Notes: generated from the letters alone by a model not told the origin. DNA of 64,000 nucleotides from Caballeronia novacaledonica (GCF_900258035.1 NZ_OGTP01000008.1:62001-126000); one strand, 5' to 3'; counted from the first letter of the stretch, positions 45,189 through 54,562 are shown. Translations and numbers: made by a program.

Positions 45189-45204
45189 CGCATATCGATA
45201 TGCG
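45189..45204. promoter_or_regulatory. 16-base perfect palindrome upstream of ssuA
   Basis: CGCATATCGATATGCG is fully self-complementary. It lies about 130 bases before ssuA, in a gap that also contains CTATCGATATCG at about 45162. It is a good candidate operator for a sulfur-starvation regulator of the ssu operon, though it matches no consensus known to me. Confidence 0.45.
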
Positions 45205-45283
45205 CCCGGTATGACTTGGCGCGCGCGGCGTTACGCGACGAGGCGGAACTCGTCGCCGCGAACAACGAACGGCCAGCGTCGAT

Positions 45284-45478
45284 TCAATGCAGACGCCGCA
45301 CCGCACGCAGCAGGAGATCGCCGTTTTCGGTAATGCGAGGCAGCCGGGCGCCGCTCACGAGTTGCTCCATCGCGATGAGTTGGCGTTCGAGCAGCGTGTC
45401 CAGTTCGTGCCGGTCGCCGATCTGGTCGGCGGCGTCCTTGACTAGCATGAGGGTTGCAAATTCGTGTGCGCTGAGCAT
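45284..45478 (-). CDS. Small soluble protein of unknown function
   Basis: A 64-residue, mostly helical protein (MLSAHEFATLMLVKDAADQI, then LDTLLERQLIAMEQL). It is not recognised as a known family. GGGAGAC before the ATG is a good ribosome site, and the frame ends in a clear stop with protein-like composition. It stands between the ssu operon and the CBS-BON gene, 176 bases from the latter's stop. Confidence 0.65.
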   Translation of the reverse strand: MLSAHEFATLMLVKDAADQIGDRHELDTLLERQLIAMEQLVSGARLPRITENGDLLLRAVRRLH

Positions 45479-45654
45479 ACCTGTCTCCCGATCGTTCGAA
45501 TGACTATGGAGGTCAGCGTCAGGACGCATGACCCGGGGGTACCTCGGGCCGCGAAAAGCAGCGGGCTTTGATAGTAGGACGGGCTTCGCATCCGGGGCAA
45601 TACGGGTCGTCCCGGATATTGGGAGTTTGAAAACCGGCGCAACGGAGCGGCGTG

Positions 45655-46350
45655 TCAGAGCCCCGGCATGACCGGATACGGAATCGTGTGGTCTTCGACC
45701 CGTTTCACGCCCGGAATGCTTTCCGATGCAATGCGCATGGCATCGAGTTGATCTCGCGACCACACCGTGCCCCACAGATGCACGACGCCGTCGCGCACGA
45801 CGATATTGCGCCCCGGGAACGCCCAGCCTCGTCCGGTGAGATCGCCCATCAGCATCGCGCGGATGTCGGCGTCGCTTGCGAGCGCGTTCGGCGAGGGTTC
45901 CACGGCGAGCGCCGACGCCAGCGCCTGCACGAGATTCGAACGGCTGACGATGCCGACGAGACGGCCGTCGCGCAGCACGGGCACGCGCTTGATGTGACGG
46001 CTTTCGAGCACCGCGGCGATATCGGCGAGCGAGGTTTCCTCGTTCACGCAGATCGGCTCGCGGCTCATGATCTCGCCGACCGTCGACGCATGCGACTTGA
46101 TGTAATCGGCCGCGCCGTCGGAGCCGAGCATGTCGAGCCACCACGAGCGGCGGCTGCGCTTCTCGGTGCCGATTTCTTCCCGGTGAAGCAGATCGCCCTC
46201 GCTGATCATGCCGACGACCTGCCCTTCCTCATCGACGACGGGCGCGGCGCTGATGCGGTGCTGCACGAGCAATCGCGCGAGTTCATGCACCTTGGTGTCG
46301 GGCGAGACGGAAACGACGGGGGAAGTCATTACATCGCGTGCTTGCATCAT
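45655..46350 (-). CDS. CBS-domain pair with C-terminal BON domain
   Basis: A 231-residue protein. Two CBS motifs (about residues 1-60 with ARDVMTSPVVSVSPDTKV, and 90-145 with VGEIMSREPICVNEETSLAD) form an adenosine-nucleotide sensor. Residues 155-225 form a BON domain (RNIVVRDGVVHLWGTVWS), a fold that binds phospholipid. The protein has no signal peptide and may be a cytoplasmic sensor. An FNR-like box lies about 100 bases upstream, linking it with the stress protein group. Confidence 0.9.
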   Translation of the reverse strand: MMQARDVMTSPVVSVSPDTKVHELARLLVQHRISAAPVVDEEGQVVGMISEGDLLHREEIGTEKRSRRSWWLDMLGSDGAADYIKSHASTVGEIMSREPICVNEETSLADIAAVLESRHIKRVPVLRDGRLVGIVSRSNLVQALASALAVEPSPNALASDADIRAMLMGDLTGRGWAFPGRNIVVRDGVVHLWGTVWSRDQLDAMRIASESIPGVKRVEDHTIPYPVMPGL

Positions 46351-46448
46351 GTGCTCCGAAAGTCGATTGATGAGACCGTGCGAGCATGCGCGCGTCTTGA
46401 CTCGCGCAAGCCCAGGATCACTTTAAGGATCGCCGTGCTTTTACGGTT

Positions 46449-46462
46449 GACCTGCATCAATC
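46449..46462 (-). promoter_or_regulatory. FNR/ANR-like box TTGAC-CTGC-ATCAA
   Basis: One mismatch to TTGAT-N4-ATCAA. Reading leftward, AAAGTG follows after 22 bases, the same spacing as at the other boxes, though the -10 match is poorer. It should control the CBS-BON gene that starts at 46350. Confidence 0.6.
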
Positions 46463-46504
46463 ATTTCGCTGGAGCGCGCATGCGGCCGACGGACGCGGCC
46501 CGGC

Positions 46505-47344
46505 TCAATGTGCGGCGATGAACGCGGTGACATCGGCGAGAACGGGCGAGTCCTTGCGCCGCGCCGCCGAGAACGACTTGACGATCGTATCGTGGCCGTA
46601 GCCCGGATACTTCTTCAGCACGACGGTGTCGTGATGCGCGCGCAGCGCCTCGGCGAAACGATCGCTGTTGCGCGGATCGACATCGGTATCCGCGGTGCCC
46701 GCGGCAAGCAGCATCGGCGGCTCGTCGCCCGAAACGAACGCGATGGGCAACGCGGCCGCGCGCGACGCCGCCGGAAAGATCTCGTCCATATGCGGATCGC
46801 TCGTCGGGATGGCGGCGTACGGACCCGCGAGTCCGATCATCCCCGACAGCGACGTGTTCGCGATGCCTTTCGCCGCCAGATAGCGCGGATCGGTCGCGAG
46901 CATCGCGGCCATGTGCGCGCCGGAAGAATGGCCCATCAGGAAGATGCGCTGCGGATCGCCGCCGAACTCGCGTGCGTGATCGCGCGTCCAGCGCACGGCT
47001 GCGGCGGGGTCATCGAGAAAGTCCGGAAACACGGCTTCCGGATAGATGCGGTAATCCGGCGCGACCGTCACGATGCCGTGCGCGGCGAGCGCCTCGGCTA
47101 TGTCGCGCGAGTCCGACCGATGCCCGCTTTGCCAGCCGCCGCCGTAGAAATACACGACCACCGGCAGATTCGCGCGATTGCGTGATTTGGGCGCGTAGAC
47201 GTCGAGCCGCTCGCGAGGCAACTTGCCATACGCGACGCCATCCACGCGTTCGCTGTCGTGATCGAGCGCGCGCGCCGCGACCACCCCGCCCACGCATGCC
47301 GCCAGTGCGAGGGTAATGAATTTTCTTCGTGCCGGAAAATGCAT
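46505..47344 (-). CDS. Alpha/beta hydrolase (carboxylesterase type), probable lipoprotein
   Basis: A 279-residue esterase-like protein. The N-terminus has a signal sequence with a lipobox (LAAC, Cys17). The fold carries the oxyanion motif YFYGGGWQSG and the nucleophile motif GHSSGAH, with a final GYGHDT His. It resembles BD-FAE or kynurenine-formamidase-like carboxylesterases. ATG 47344 was chosen because it begins the signal peptide; the open frame extends to 47488. It is divergent from the large fused synthetase gene. Confidence 0.82.
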   Translation of the reverse strand: MHFPARRKFITLALAACVGGVVAARALDHDSERVDGVAYGKLPRERLDVYAPKSRNRANLPVVVYFYGGGWQSGHRSDSRDIAEALAAHGIVTVAPDYRIYPEAVFPDFLDDPAAAVRWTRDHAREFGGDPQRIFLMGHSSGAHMAAMLATDPRYLAAKGIANTSLSGMIGLAGPYAAIPTSDPHMDEIFPAASRAAALPIAFVSGDEPPMLLAAGTADTDVDPRNSDRFAEALRAHHDTVVLKKYPGYGHDTIVKSFSAARRKDSPVLADVTAFIAAH

Positions 47345-47720
47345 GTCGCCATGGAGTCTCTTCTTGCCAGCCGTCATTAAACAATGCGCCGCCGCAAATG
47401 TCCGTACGCAAGTTATCGAAAGGCATTTGCAAGGATATAGTTCGTTCTCCCATCGGTTGGATCGCGGTTGCATGAAGTCAAGTGTCATTCATACCGATTC
47501 CCGACGCGTGCCTTCAACCAGCCGACGACTTTTGTTCCTCTCCGCACATTGCGACGCAATCTGGCTGGATACGCTTCATCGTCGATGACGTCGGTCCGTC
47601 CGGAATCGGACCTCGAAAAGATAGAGAGCGCCCAAGGCGCCGCACACAATTCAAAGACTCAAAAAAAAGAAGGCAAGCCGACGGGACCCGGTATTGCCAT
47701 AACCGCTGAGGGAGCTTTTC
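47345..47720. other. 376-base divergent intergenic region
   Basis: No convincing coding frame was found. It should hold the promoters of the esterase (left) and the fused synthetase (right). The only structure noticed is a weak inverted repeat GGTCCG (47593-47598)/CGGACC (47607-47612) and a short poly-A tract. No -35/-10 pair could be assigned with confidence. Confidence 0.3.
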
Positions 47721-50700
47721 ATGGATCGTTCGGAACCGCCCAACGAGGCGAGAGCACGTCTGCCGATTTTCGACCACGAACCCGTTCGCACCGCGCAGTC
47801 GCAGATGACTGCGTTCACCGCGGCGCTGCAAGCACAGACGGGTCGGCCATTCACACACTACGACGAGTTACACGATTTCTCGGTCAGGGAATATCGCGAT
47901 TTCTGGAAATGCTTCATGCAATCGAAGCATGGACCGAAATGGTCGGGGGAAGCCGAGCCTGTATGCGTCGGCGACATCTGCGAGCACGCGCGCTTCTTTC
48001 CCAACGTGACGCTGAACTACGCGGAGAATCTGCTCGACTTCGCCATCGCCCCCGAAGACGCGCCCGCGCTCACCGCCTGCCACGCCGATGGCCGCCGCGT
48101 GCATCTGACGCGCGGCGAGTTGCGCGCGCGCGTGGCTCGCCTCGCCGATGCGCTCACGCAGCTAGGCCTGCGCGAAGGCGACCGCGTCGCGGGCGTGATG
48201 CGCAACGACGCCGACGCCATCGTCACCGCGCTTGCCGTGACCGCGATCGGCGCGACGCTGTCGACCGCCGCGCCGGAGATGGGCATCGAAACGCTGCTCG
48301 ACCGCTTCACGCAGCTCGAACCGCGCTTCCTGTTCGCGCATATCGCGGCAAAGCCGTTCGACACCGGCACGCCGCTCGCGCGGAAAATGGCGTTGCTCGC
48401 CGACGCGCTGCCATCGCTTGCGGGCATCGTCTGCATCGACGGCGATCCGTCGGCCGTGCGCGGCGCGGCGCCCGTCAACACGCTCGACGCGCTGCTCGCG
48501 GCCGGCGATCCGCGCCGCGTCGAATGGAAGCGCTTCAACTTCAATCATCCGCTGTTCGTGATGTTCTCGTCGGGCACGACCGGCAAGCCGAAGTGCATCG
48601 TGCACGGCACGGGCGGCAGTCTGATCGAGCATCTGAAGGAGCATCGGCTGCACTGCGACTTGCGGCCGGGCGACCGCCTGTACTTCCACACCAGTTGCGC
48701 GTGGATGATGTGGAACTGGCAATTGTCGGCGCTCGCGTCGGGCGTCGAGATCGTGACTTACGACGGCCCGATCGCATCGGTCGATACCTTGTGGCGCCTT
48801 GTCGCGGAAGAGCGCGTCAACGTGTTCGGCACGAGTCCCGCGTACCTGAAGATGTGCGAGGACGCGGGGCTCGTGCCGTCGCGTGAGTTCGACCTGAGCG
48901 CGCTTCACGCGATGATGTCGACCGGCGCGATCCTCTTCGACGCGCAATTCGAATGGGTCCGCGACAACGTGAAGCCGCTGCGGCTCCAGTCGATTTCCGG
49001 CGGAACCGATATTCTCGGCTGCTTCGTGCTCGGCAATCCGAATCTGCCCGTGTACGCGGGCGAAGCGCAGTGCAAGAGCCTCGCATTCGATGTCCAGGCG
49101 TGGCGCGACGGCGCGCGCGCGCAGGGCGTCGGGGAACTGGTGTGCGTGAATCCGTTCCCGTCGCGCCCGCTCGGGTTCCTTAACGACCCGGAAGGCGAAC
49201 GCTTTCACAAGGCGTATTTCAGCGCGAATGCCGGCGTATGGACGCACGGCGACCAGATCGAGTTTCCGCCGGAAGGCACCGCGCGCCTGCATGGGCGCAG
49301 CGACGGCGTGCTCGTCGTGCGCGGCATCAACGTCGGGCCGGGCGAGATCTACGGCGTGCTGAACGATATTCCCGAGATACGCGAGGGCATCGTCGTTCAG
49401 CAGCGCATGCGCGATGCCGCCAGCGCCGATGGTCCGGGCAATCCCATCGGCGAGCGTCTCGTGCTGCTCGTCACGCTCAAGCCGGGCGCGCGGCTCAACG
49501 GGGCGCTGATCGCGCGGATCCGGCGCGATCTCGTGCGCCGCACGTCCGCCGCGCATGTGCCGGACGTGATCGCGGCCGTCGACGATCTGCCGGTGACGCA
49601 TAGCGGCAAGCTCACGGAAGCCGCGGTGCGCAACGCGGTCAACGGACTCGACGTGACCAACGCCGCCGCGCTGCGCAATCCCGCCTCGCTCGACGCGATC
49701 CGCTTGCATCCGGCCTTGCAGCCGCATTCTGCCGAAGCGCCGCAGACCTTTGCGACGCGCGAGGAACTGGAACGGCTGCTGCAAACGAAATGGGAGCGGT
49801 TGTTCGCCTTCGCGCCGATCGGACGCGACGACAACTTCTTCGAGCTAGGCGGACATTCGCTGCTGGCGGCGCGGCTGCTCGCGGAACTTCAGCCGGTCAT
49901 CGGACGGCCGATTCCGCTTGCGACCATGCTGCGCGCACCGACCATCGCGAAGCTCGCCGACGTGATCGACAACGGTGCGCTGCCGCAGTCGTCGGAAGTG
50001 CTGGTGCCGATGCGCGAAGGCGATGGCGCGCCGCTCTTCTTCGTGCACAGCGTGACGGGATCGGTGCTCGAATGCACGCGGCTCATCGGCAGTCTGCGCA
50101 AGCCGCGCCCGGTGTATGGGCTGCAAGCGGTCGGGCTCGACGGTGAAACGCCGCCGCAGCGCCGCGTCGAGGACATGGCGAAAACTTACGTCGACGAGAT
50201 TCGCAAGGTTCAGCCCAACGGGCCGTATGCGCTCGCGGGTTTCTCGTTCGGCGGGCTGATCGCGCTCGAAATCGCGCAGCAGTTGCTCGGCGCGGGCGAA
50301 CAGACGGAATACGTGTGTCTGCTCGATACCTACGTGCAGGAACGCTGGCTGCCGTGGCTCGCGCTGCTCGAATTCAGACGCGACTATGTGAGCCGGCTGT
50401 TCAAGACGCTCTCGGGCATGTCGCCGAAAGCGCGCGTGGGTTTCGCCACGGCCAAGTTCCACGCGGCCATGAAAAAGGTGTCGATGCGCCTCGGACGCGT
50501 GCCGCAGGCGCAACCCGCACCCGCCGCCGATCCCATGCCGCCGGTGTTGCGGCGCATGCGCGACACGTGCCGCACGGCGATGAACAACTATCGGCCGAAG
50601 CCGTACACGGGCGGACGGATCGTCTACGTGCGCGCCGCCTTGCGCGACGAAGACCGAGGCGATCCGCTGCCGCTGTATCGCAAGATCGCGCGCGGCGGGC

Positions 50701-50852
50701 TGACGGTCGCGGAAGTGCCGGGCAACCATGCGGGCGTCATCGAAGAGCCGGGCGTCTATGCCGCCGCCGCCGCGCTCGATCGAGACTACGGCGTGGAGAA
50801 TGAGTCGGAAGTGCAGCGCCGCAGTCACGGCGTGATGGTGCGGGGCACGTAG
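47721..50852 (+). CDS. Acetoacetyl-CoA-synthetase-like adenylation, carrier and thioesterase fusion protein
   Basis: A 1043-residue three-domain enzyme. Residues 1-660 form an adenylation domain close to acetoacetyl-CoA synthetase (FSSGTTGKPKCIVHGTGG near 282, then HTSCAWMMWNWQLSALA). Residues 680-760 form a carrier protein with phosphopantetheine Ser713 (GGHSLLAARLL). Residues 780-1030 form a type I thioesterase with nucleophile Ser842 (GFSFGG). No condensation domain is present. It resembles an NRPS-like A-T-TE protein whose A domain is from the acyl-CoA side of the family. GAGGGAG precedes ATG 47721. Confidence 0.88.
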   Translation: MDRSEPPNEARARLPIFDHEPVRTAQSQMTAFTAALQAQTGRPFTHYDELHDFSVREYRDFWKCFMQSKHGPKWSGEAEPVCVGDICEHARFFPNVTLNYAENLLDFAIAPEDAPALTACHADGRRVHLTRGELRARVARLADALTQLGLREGDRVAGVMRNDADAIVTALAVTAIGATLSTAAPEMGIETLLDRFTQLEPRFLFAHIAAKPFDTGTPLARKMALLADALPSLAGIVCIDGDPSAVRGAAPVNTLDALLAAGDPRRVEWKRFNFNHPLFVMFSSGTTGKPKCIVHGTGGSLIEHLKEHRLHCDLRPGDRLYFHTSCAWMMWNWQLSALASGVEIVTYDGPIASVDTLWRLVAEERVNVFGTSPAYLKMCEDAGLVPSREFDLSALHAMMSTGAILFDAQFEWVRDNVKPLRLQSISGGTDILGCFVLGNPNLPVYAGEAQCKSLAFDVQAWRDGARAQGVGELVCVNPFPSRPLGFLNDPEGERFHKAYFSANAGVWTHGDQIEFPPEGTARLHGRSDGVLVVRGINVGPGEIYGVLNDIPEIREGIVVQQRMRDAASADGPGNPIGERLVLLVTLKPGARLNGALIARIRRDLVRRTSAAHVPDVIAAVDDLPVTHSGKLTEAAVRNAVNGLDVTNAAALRNPASLDAIRLHPALQPHSAEAPQTFATREELERLLQTKWERLFAFAPIGRDDNFFELGGHSLLAARLLAELQPVIGRPIPLATMLRAPTIAKLADVIDNGALPQSSEVLVPMREGDGAPLFFVHSVTGSVLECTRLIGSLRKPRPVYGLQAVGLDGETPPQRRVEDMAKTYVDEIRKVQPNGPYALAGFSFGGLIALEIAQQLLGAGEQTEYVCLLDTYVQERWLPWLALLEFRRDYVSRLFKTLSGMSPKARVGFATAKFHAAMKKVSMRLGRVPQAQPAPAADPMPPVLRRMRDTCRTAMNNYRPKPYTGGRIVYVRAALRDEDRGDPLPLYRKIARGGLTVAEVPGNHAGVIEEPGVYAAAAALDRDYGVENESEVQRRSHGVMVRGT

Positions 50853-50867
50853 AAGCAGTCACCGGAT

Positions 50868-50900
50868 CGTCAGCCGTTCGCGGATGCGAAGCGGCTGACG
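50868..50900. terminator. Hairpin between convergent genes
   Basis: CGTCAGCCGTTCGC and GCGAAGCGGCTGACG pair over 14 bases with one bulge around GGAT. It lies between the fusion gene stop (50852) and the flippase stop (50909), and could act as a two-way terminator. There is no T-run on either side. Confidence 0.55.
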
Positions 50901-50908
50901 TTCCCGGT

Positions 50909-52282
50909 TCAGCGATGACCGCGCTCGCCGGTGCCAACGTAAGGCGGCGCGAAGCGGGTCCAGAAGAGATAGCAGGCCAGCACGCTGGCCGCGCCCACAC
51001 CGGTGCCGAGCGGCACGCCCAGCGGTCCGAAAAAGCGAATCAGCACCGCATTGGCGGCCAGCTTCGTCGCGAAGCCGAGCACAGAAATGACCGTGATCGC
51101 CTTGTAGCGTGCTTCGCTCGCGAACAACTGGATCAGCACGCACATGCCGAACGAGAACGGTATCTGCGAAAGCCCGAAGCGAAAGAGGCTCGTGACCGCT
51201 ATCGTGTCCTCGCTCGTGAATGCGCCCTTCTGAAAGAACAGCTTGATCGCATACGGCGCGAGCATGTAGGCGATCACGGAGCCGACCAGACCCACGGCCA
51301 GCATCACGAACGACCATTTGATCGCCGTGCTGCGCGCCCGCGCATGATCGCCGCGATGCAGGATTTCCGAAAGAATCGGCAGCGTCGCCCGGCTGATGGC
51401 GATCGCGCCCATGCTCACGAGCAGCGAGAGCAGCCGGTTCGCATAGCCGAGCGTCGCGATGGCGCCATCGCCCATATGCGCCATGAAATACTGATCGACG
51501 GGAAGCCACAGATTCGCGACCACCGAGCCGATCAGCAGCATGCCCATCGAGCGCGTCATTCCCGGCCACTCCTTCGCCCGCAGCGACAGACGCGGACGCG
51601 CGGGCACGGCATCGGCGCGCTTCGCGAGGATGCGCAGCCAGGCGGCCTGGATCACGATGCCGATCGTCGTGCCCACGATGAGCGGCGTGATCGACGTGTT
51701 GTCGCGCGCGCTCAGCACGAACACGAGCAGCGCGATCGCCGGAACGCATTCCAGCAGCGTGTTGATGTGCTTTTCCGAAGCCTGCAGCCGCGCCGCCGAA
51801 ATGCAGATGGTGAAAGCCAGCACGCCGACCGGCGTCATGCCGACGACCATCTGGCGGCACATTTCGCGCGTCGATTCGGCGAGGCTTCCCGAGAAAAAGC
51901 CCACCATGTGCGGCCAGAAAAAATAGAGCAGCAACGAAACCACGATGCCGATGGCGAGGCCGGCTGCTTCGAGTTCGCCGAGAAGCTGGTTCTGGCGGGC
52001 CTTGTCGTTTCTGAGCGCGACGAGCGCGGGAACGAGCAGCACGCTCAACTGGTTCGTGATCGTCGCGGGCAGCCAGGTGACGAGCGTGAGCGCGAGCTGA
52101 TAGGCATCGACGGTGCCGCTGACGCCGTAGCGATAAGCGATCGCCATTTCCTTCGATGCGCCGATGAACTTCCCGGCGAGCACGAATAGCAGCAGGACGA
52201 AGGCGCTCCTCGCGATGCGCTTGTGATCCTGATGAACGCCAAGCAGACGCTCCCTTAGCGATTGCACTGTTGCGGTCAGCAC
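50909..52282 (-). CDS. MurJ/MviN-like or Wzx-like lipid flippase
   Basis: A 457-residue membrane protein with about 12-14 helices of the MOP superfamily. Segments such as FLLFVLAGKFIGASKEMAIA, in broken form, and the GALYQLALTL-like region resemble MviN/MurJ flippases. AVNLWLPVDQYFMAHMG-type sequence in the middle is also found in O-antigen flippases. It probably moves an undecaprenyl- or lipid-linked glycan across the inner membrane. It is convergent with the fused synthetase and divergent from the beta-helix protein. MurJ proper would be a little longer (about 510). Confidence 0.78.
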   Translation of the reverse strand: MLTATVQSLRERLLGVHQDHKRIARSAFVLLLFVLAGKFIGASKEMAIAYRYGVSGTVDAYQLALTLVTWLPATITNQLSVLLVPALVALRNDKARQNQLLGELEAAGLAIGIVVSLLLYFFWPHMVGFFSGSLAESTREMCRQMVVGMTPVGVLAFTICISAARLQASEKHINTLLECVPAIALLVFVLSARDNTSITPLIVGTTIGIVIQAAWLRILAKRADAVPARPRLSLRAKEWPGMTRSMGMLLIGSVVANLWLPVDQYFMAHMGDGAIATLGYANRLLSLLVSMGAIAISRATLPILSEILHRGDHARARSTAIKWSFVMLAVGLVGSVIAYMLAPYAIKLFFQKGAFTSEDTIAVTSLFRFGLSQIPFSFGMCVLIQLFASEARYKAITVISVLGFATKLAANAVLIRFFGPLGVPLGTGVGAASVLACYLFWTRFAPPYVGTGERGHR

Positions 52283-52534
52283 GCTTCCTCCGGCAAATTG
52301 ACCCGATCCGCGCAGGACCGGCTGGCCGCTTGCGCACCGAGGGAGCGTGCATCAAACGCGGCGGGCGGACTGTTCGCCACGCCACCGGCGCGCGCCGATG
52401 CGGTGTTGCGCGGACATTCGCGCGCCCGCCTTGTGCGCTACCGGGCAGAAGTCCACGACCATAACGTGCGAGAGTTGCGGCTGCGCGACGGCTTACCGGG
52501 GCCCCGTCATCGTGAAAACCAAGGCGTGCATGGG

Positions 52535-53590
52535 ATGTCAATGAAGAAATCGATCGTGGCTGGCGCGATGTTGATCGTCGTTTCCCTGCTTGTCATCAAC
52601 GCACCCGGCGTGACGAGGCATTTTCAGACGGTTTCCGCTGCCTGGGACGATGGCCGTATTCTGGATCGCCTTACGTTGCACAATCTCATGCGCTGGTGGC
52701 GGCAGTTCCGAGACGAACGCGACAGCGGCGCGCATCGCGCGAGCCTCACGAATTCGCCGGTTCCGGCGACGGCGAGCTGCCCGGAGACTTCCTTCACGCC
52801 GCCCAGGCTGGTCGATCCGCGCAGCCCGAAGGCGTTCGGCGCGGCCGGCAACGGCAAGACCGACGACACTAAGGCGTTCCAGGCGGCGGTCGATGCCGGC
52901 GACGTGCTCGTGCCCGCCGGCACGTATCTGCTCAATCACACGGTCGTCATCACGGCCAGTCACCGGCACATCCAGTGCGAGCCCGGCGCGACGCTCAAGA
53001 AGACCGTGCGCGCGGACAGCAACATGTTCAACTTCGAGGGTCCGTCGACGGGGAACAGTCTGGTCGGCTGCAACTTCGTGGGCGCGAACCCGACGCGCGT
53101 GCGCGATTGGGACCATCCCGGTCACTACGATATCCCGGTGCAGACCAACGGCGCGGTGGACAACTTCACGCTCGCGGGCAACAGCTTCCGCGACTTCTAC
53201 GGCCAGTCGATGTTCCAGACCGAAGGGCAAGGCGGCGGCACCGGCGCGGTTCTGGTGTTCAACTCGTTCGCCAACTGCCCGCTTTACGGCGTCGCGCTGG
53301 TGGGTTCGGTCAAGGGACGCATTGCCTACAATCTCGCCGACAACTGCCGCATGGGCCCCGAGAACAACGATGCCACGCAGGACACCGGCGGCAACGTCCT
53401 CGAATGCAATCGCATGATCAACGGCGGCAATATCACGGGCGGATCCAATGGCGAGGGCGGCGTGGACTATAGCGGGAATGTCGTGCGCCATAACATTCTC
53501 GACGGCGGGTATATGCAGGTCAGCCCGCCGGAGCATGGCAAGCCGGCGAAGTACATCGACAACACCTGCAACGACTGCGGGACCGAGTAA
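52535..53590 (+). CDS. Exported right-handed beta-helix protein
   Basis: A 351-residue protein with a signal anchor (MSMKKSIVAGAMLIVVSLLVI). Residues about 88-345 form a pectate-lyase-3-like beta-helix: the opening FGAAGNGKTDDTKAFQAAVD is typical, followed by Asn-rich turns (NSFRDF, NRMINGG). Such proteins cleave or bind polysaccharide in the periplasm or outside. No lyase catalytic set can be assigned by eye. ATG 52535 has AAGG upstream; ATG 52541 is possible. It is divergent from the flippase gene, suggesting a shared polysaccharide task. Confidence 0.82.
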   Translation: MSMKKSIVAGAMLIVVSLLVINAPGVTRHFQTVSAAWDDGRILDRLTLHNLMRWWRQFRDERDSGAHRASLTNSPVPATASCPETSFTPPRLVDPRSPKAFGAAGNGKTDDTKAFQAAVDAGDVLVPAGTYLLNHTVVITASHRHIQCEPGATLKKTVRADSNMFNFEGPSTGNSLVGCNFVGANPTRVRDWDHPGHYDIPVQTNGAVDNFTLAGNSFRDFYGQSMFQTEGQGGGTGAVLVFNSFANCPLYGVALVGSVKGRIAYNLADNCRMGPENNDATQDTGGNVLECNRMINGGNITGGSNGEGGVDYSGNVVRHNILDGGYMQVSPPEHGKPAKYIDNTCNDCGTE

Positions 53591-53692
53591 GCGCGTTACT
53601 CCGCCGTCCTCATTCTTCGCTCATTCTCGACGTCCAGAATCCTTCTCAACCGATGCGTGATGACGCCGCACCGCGTTTCCAGGAGAAGGATC

Positions 53693-54001
53693 ATGAAAAA
53701 GATCGGTTATGTCGCGGTTGCCACCGTGTTGGGTCTCGGACTCGTGGGCAGCGCTCAGGCGCATGTGTTCGTCGGGATGAACGTGGGAATGCCGATTGTG
53801 CCTGTCGCGCCCGTCGTGGCCGTCGCGCCGTACGCGCCTGTGGTTCCGGTCGCGCCTTTTGCGCCGGTGCCGGTTTATGCGCCGCCCGTCGCTTATTACG
53901 CACCGCCCGCCCCGGTGTATGCGCCGTCTGTCGCGGTCGGGTATTGGGGCGGGCGGCCGGGGTGGGGGTATCGGCATTATGCGGCGGGCTATTGGAGATA
54001 G
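53693..54001 (+). CDS. Small exported Val/Pro/Tyr-rich protein
   Basis: A 102-residue protein with a signal peptide (MKKIGYVAVATVLGLGLVGSAQA). The mature part is low complexity: repeats of VAPxxPV change to YAPP-type repeats, ending WGYRHYAAGYWR. GGAGAAGG precedes ATG 53693. It looks like the YXWGxxG small surface proteins common in Burkholderiales, whose function is unknown. Confidence 0.7.
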   Translation: MKKIGYVAVATVLGLGLVGSAQAHVFVGMNVGMPIVPVAPVVAVAPYAPVVPVAPFAPVPVYAPPVAYYAPPAPVYAPSVAVGYWGGRPGWGYRHYAAGYWR

Positions 54002-54043
54002 CCGGCCAGGTTTCAGCCCGCTATCTCCGGCGCTCGCCTTGCG

Positions 54044-54562
54044 TCAATTCCGCTTTGCCGGCGTGCCCATGATCGCGTCGAGCGACTCGCCGATCACCAC
54101 GATTTCCGTGCGACGGTTCTTCGCCCGGCCTTCCGGCGTGTCGTTGCTCGCTGCGGGCCGGTCATAGGCGAAACCCTTCGTGGTGACGCGCGACGATGCG
54201 ATGCCGCGCTCTTCCAGCGCGCCCGCAACCGCCCGCGCACGCTCCTGGGACAGCGCCTGGTTGTAGTCGTGCGTACCGGTGTTGTCGGTGTGCCCTTCGA
54301 CGATCACGGACTTCTTGCTGCGCTTGAGCAGCACGGCGGCGCGCTGGATCGCGGGTGCGGAATCGCTGCGCAGACCGGATTTGTCGAAGTCGAAGAGCAC
54401 GCGGTCGGGCAGACGCACCTGCACGCCTTCGGCGGTTTGCGTCACTTCGATGCCCACTTGCTGATTGAGGGCGATCTCCTTGTCGCGATCGGGCACGGTG
54501 CCGCAAGCTGCCAGAAGGGATACCGAAAGCGCGCACGCGGTGAGAGAAAGAAACTGCTTCAT
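54044..54562 (-). CDS. OmpA family lipoprotein
   Basis: A 172-residue protein with a lipobox (LLAAC, Cys20) and a C-terminal OmpA-like peptidoglycan-binding domain (about residues 52-160: FDKSGLRSD, VIVEGHTDNTG, ALSQERARAVAGAL, NRRTEIVV). It should anchor the outer membrane to peptidoglycan, like Pal/YiaD. ATG 54562 begins the signal peptide; the frame is open to 54637. It is divergent from the GDSL lipase gene. Confidence 0.9.
   Translation of the reverse strand: MKQFLSLTACALSVSLLAACGTVPDRDKEIALNQQVGIEVTQTAEGVQVRLPDRVLFDFDKSGLRSDSAPAIQRAAVLLKRSKKSVIVEGHTDNTGTHDYNQALSQERARAVAGALEERGIASSRVTTKGFAYDRPAASNDTPEGRAKNRRTEIVVIGESLDAIMGTPAKRN

Noticed and set aside
48162..49784. Reverse-strand 540-codon frame over the fused synthetase
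   Set aside because: Antisense shadow without motifs.
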